From positions 1 to 64,000 of the forward strand of contig NZ_JARZAI010000008.1 in the NCBI RefSeq assembly GCF_029893355.1: DNA of 64,000 nucleotides, given 5' to 3'. Under the pieces are notes generated by a model that saw nothing but the letters and a program-made list of their open reading frames with translations, had not been told where the DNA came from and did no database searches. Numbering within the stretch: position 1 is the stretch's first letter; every line of letters begins with the position of its first letter. This DNA comes from Kitasatospora sp. MAA4. GTDB taxonomy: Bacteria > Actinomycetota > Actinomycetes > Streptomycetales > Streptomycetaceae. Below are positions 63,387-64,000 of the stretch, in pieces. The translations under genes and the position numbers were made by a program.

Positions 63387-64000
63387 GTGAGCAGCGACCA
63401 CAACACCCCGGGGGACGACGGGTTCCACCGGGGCGAACTGCCCGAGGACAGGATGTCCCGGGACGGCGTCAACGCCCCCGTCCCGGTGGCGCCGGGGGCG
63501 GCGCCGGCCGTCGACCCGCGGCTGATCGTCCGCGAGCAGGGCGTGGCCGGGTACCTGGGGGAGTTCCGGCGGCGGATCGGTAGTGGCGAGTTGGGCTCGC
63601 TGCCCGTGGTGCTCGCGCTGATCGTCATCTGGGCCGTCTTCGGCAGCCTGAACAGCAGCTTCCTGTCGGCGCAGAACCTGTCCAACCTGTCGCAGCAGAT
63701 CGTCGGCACCGGGATGATCGCCATCGGCGTCGTCTTCGTGCTGCTGCTGGGCGAGATCGACCTGTCGGTCGGCTCGGTCAGCGGGCTGTGCGCGGCGATC
63801 TTCGCGGTCTTCGACGTCACGCACGGCGTCAACGAGTGGGTGGCGCTGATCGCGGCGCTGGTCGGCGGCGCGCTGGTCGGGCTGATCCAGGGCCTGTTCT
63901 TCGCCAAGGTCGGCGTGCCGGCCTTCGTGGTCACGCTGGCAGGAAATCTGGCCTGGAACGGCGTGATGCTCCAGATCCTGGGCGCCAACGGCACGGTCAA
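63387..64000 (+). CDS. xylH: Sugar ABC transporter permease (XylH-like), 5' part
   Basis: The frame from GTG 63387 stays open to the window end (204 codons, partial). A hydrophilic N-terminus of about 75 residues is followed by membrane helices including SLPVVLALIVIWAVFGSLNS, NLSNLSQQIVGTGMIAIGVV and the family signature LLLGEIDLSVGSVSGL, then GVPAFVVTLAGNLAWNG. This is the BPD_transp_2 permease of the sugar system headed by xylF. The original ribosome site (GGAGG, 61943-61947) has been displaced by the TnpB element; GGGAG at 63375-63379 now stands seven bases before the GTG. Confidence 0.9.
   Translation, partial: MSSDHNTPGDDGFHRGELPEDRMSRDGVNAPVPVAPGAAPAVDPRLIVREQGVAGYLGEFRRRIGSGELGSLPVVLALIVIWAVFGSLNSSFLSAQNLSNLSQQIVGTGMIAIGVVFVLLLGEIDLSVGSVSGLCAAIFAVFDVTHGVNEWVALIAALVGGALVGLIQGLFFAKVGVPAFVVTLAGNLAWNGVMLQILGANGTV

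Overview
The window is high-GC actinobacterial DNA with the signature of a streptomycete (Streptomyces, Kitasatospora or a close relative). Third codon positions are strongly G/C, GTG and TTG starts are frequent, and several families are typical of the group: DUF5999, FtsR, a GarA-type FHA protein, SpoIIE-type phosphatases, a mycothiol-type metal-binding protein and an LAxTG sortase substrate. The gene order of the first 18 kb is, from memory, that of the cls-to-gcvP neighbourhood of Streptomyces and of the pgsA2-garA-gcvB region of Mycobacterium. No species can be named from the sequence alone.

Layout. 1-130: 3' end of a 5S rRNA and the terminator of the rRNA operon. 235-9153: a conserved envelope, division and metabolism cluster: cardiolipin synthase, a nucleotidyltransferase/pseudo-phosphomannomutase fusion, DUF881-Sbp-DUF881 membrane proteins, a GarA-like FHA protein, FtsR, a DUF151 nuclease and a second MerR regulator. 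9267-14401: YdcF-type protein, DNA polymerase IV, a 162-bp MITE, an efflux pump and a PRC-barrel/DUF2382 protein. 14555-17872: a tandem glycine riboswitch controlling gcvP. 17913-26849: small conserved proteins, a GCS2-type ligase, CPBP protease, PhzF-like protein, GH15 hydrolase and HtpG. 26934-41952: transporters, hydrolases, a MocR regulator divergent from two FMN-binding genes, a secreted GDSL esterase, a Tat-exported GH47 mannosidase, NDH-2, a HipA-like/DUF3037 pair, MarR, a SHOCT protein and purB. 41949-59004: two DHA2 efflux pumps (one paired with a WYL regulator), two SpoIIE phosphatases, an LAxTG surface protein, a hemerythrin, LigC and the LigD polymerase module, Lnt and an NCS1 permease. 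59073-59871: a 26-bp palindrome and two small genes. 59997-64000: a xylFGH-like sugar ABC operon interrupted by a TnpB-only IS200/IS605-type element.

The most unusual feature is the TnpB element (about 61955-63386), which sits exactly between the Shine-Dalgarno sequence and the start codon of the sugar permease. Its left end supplies a replacement stop codon for the ATPase, and its right end supplies a new Shine-Dalgarno sequence for the permease, so the operon may still work. TnpB keeps its RuvC triad and four zinc-finger cysteines. Other structure worth attention: a recurring TANNNT-N6-start arrangement pointing to leaderless transcripts, two convergent gene pairs that share a CTAG double stop, the degenerate phosphomannomutase half of the ManC fusion, and the absence of gcvH from the place it occupies in mycobacteria.
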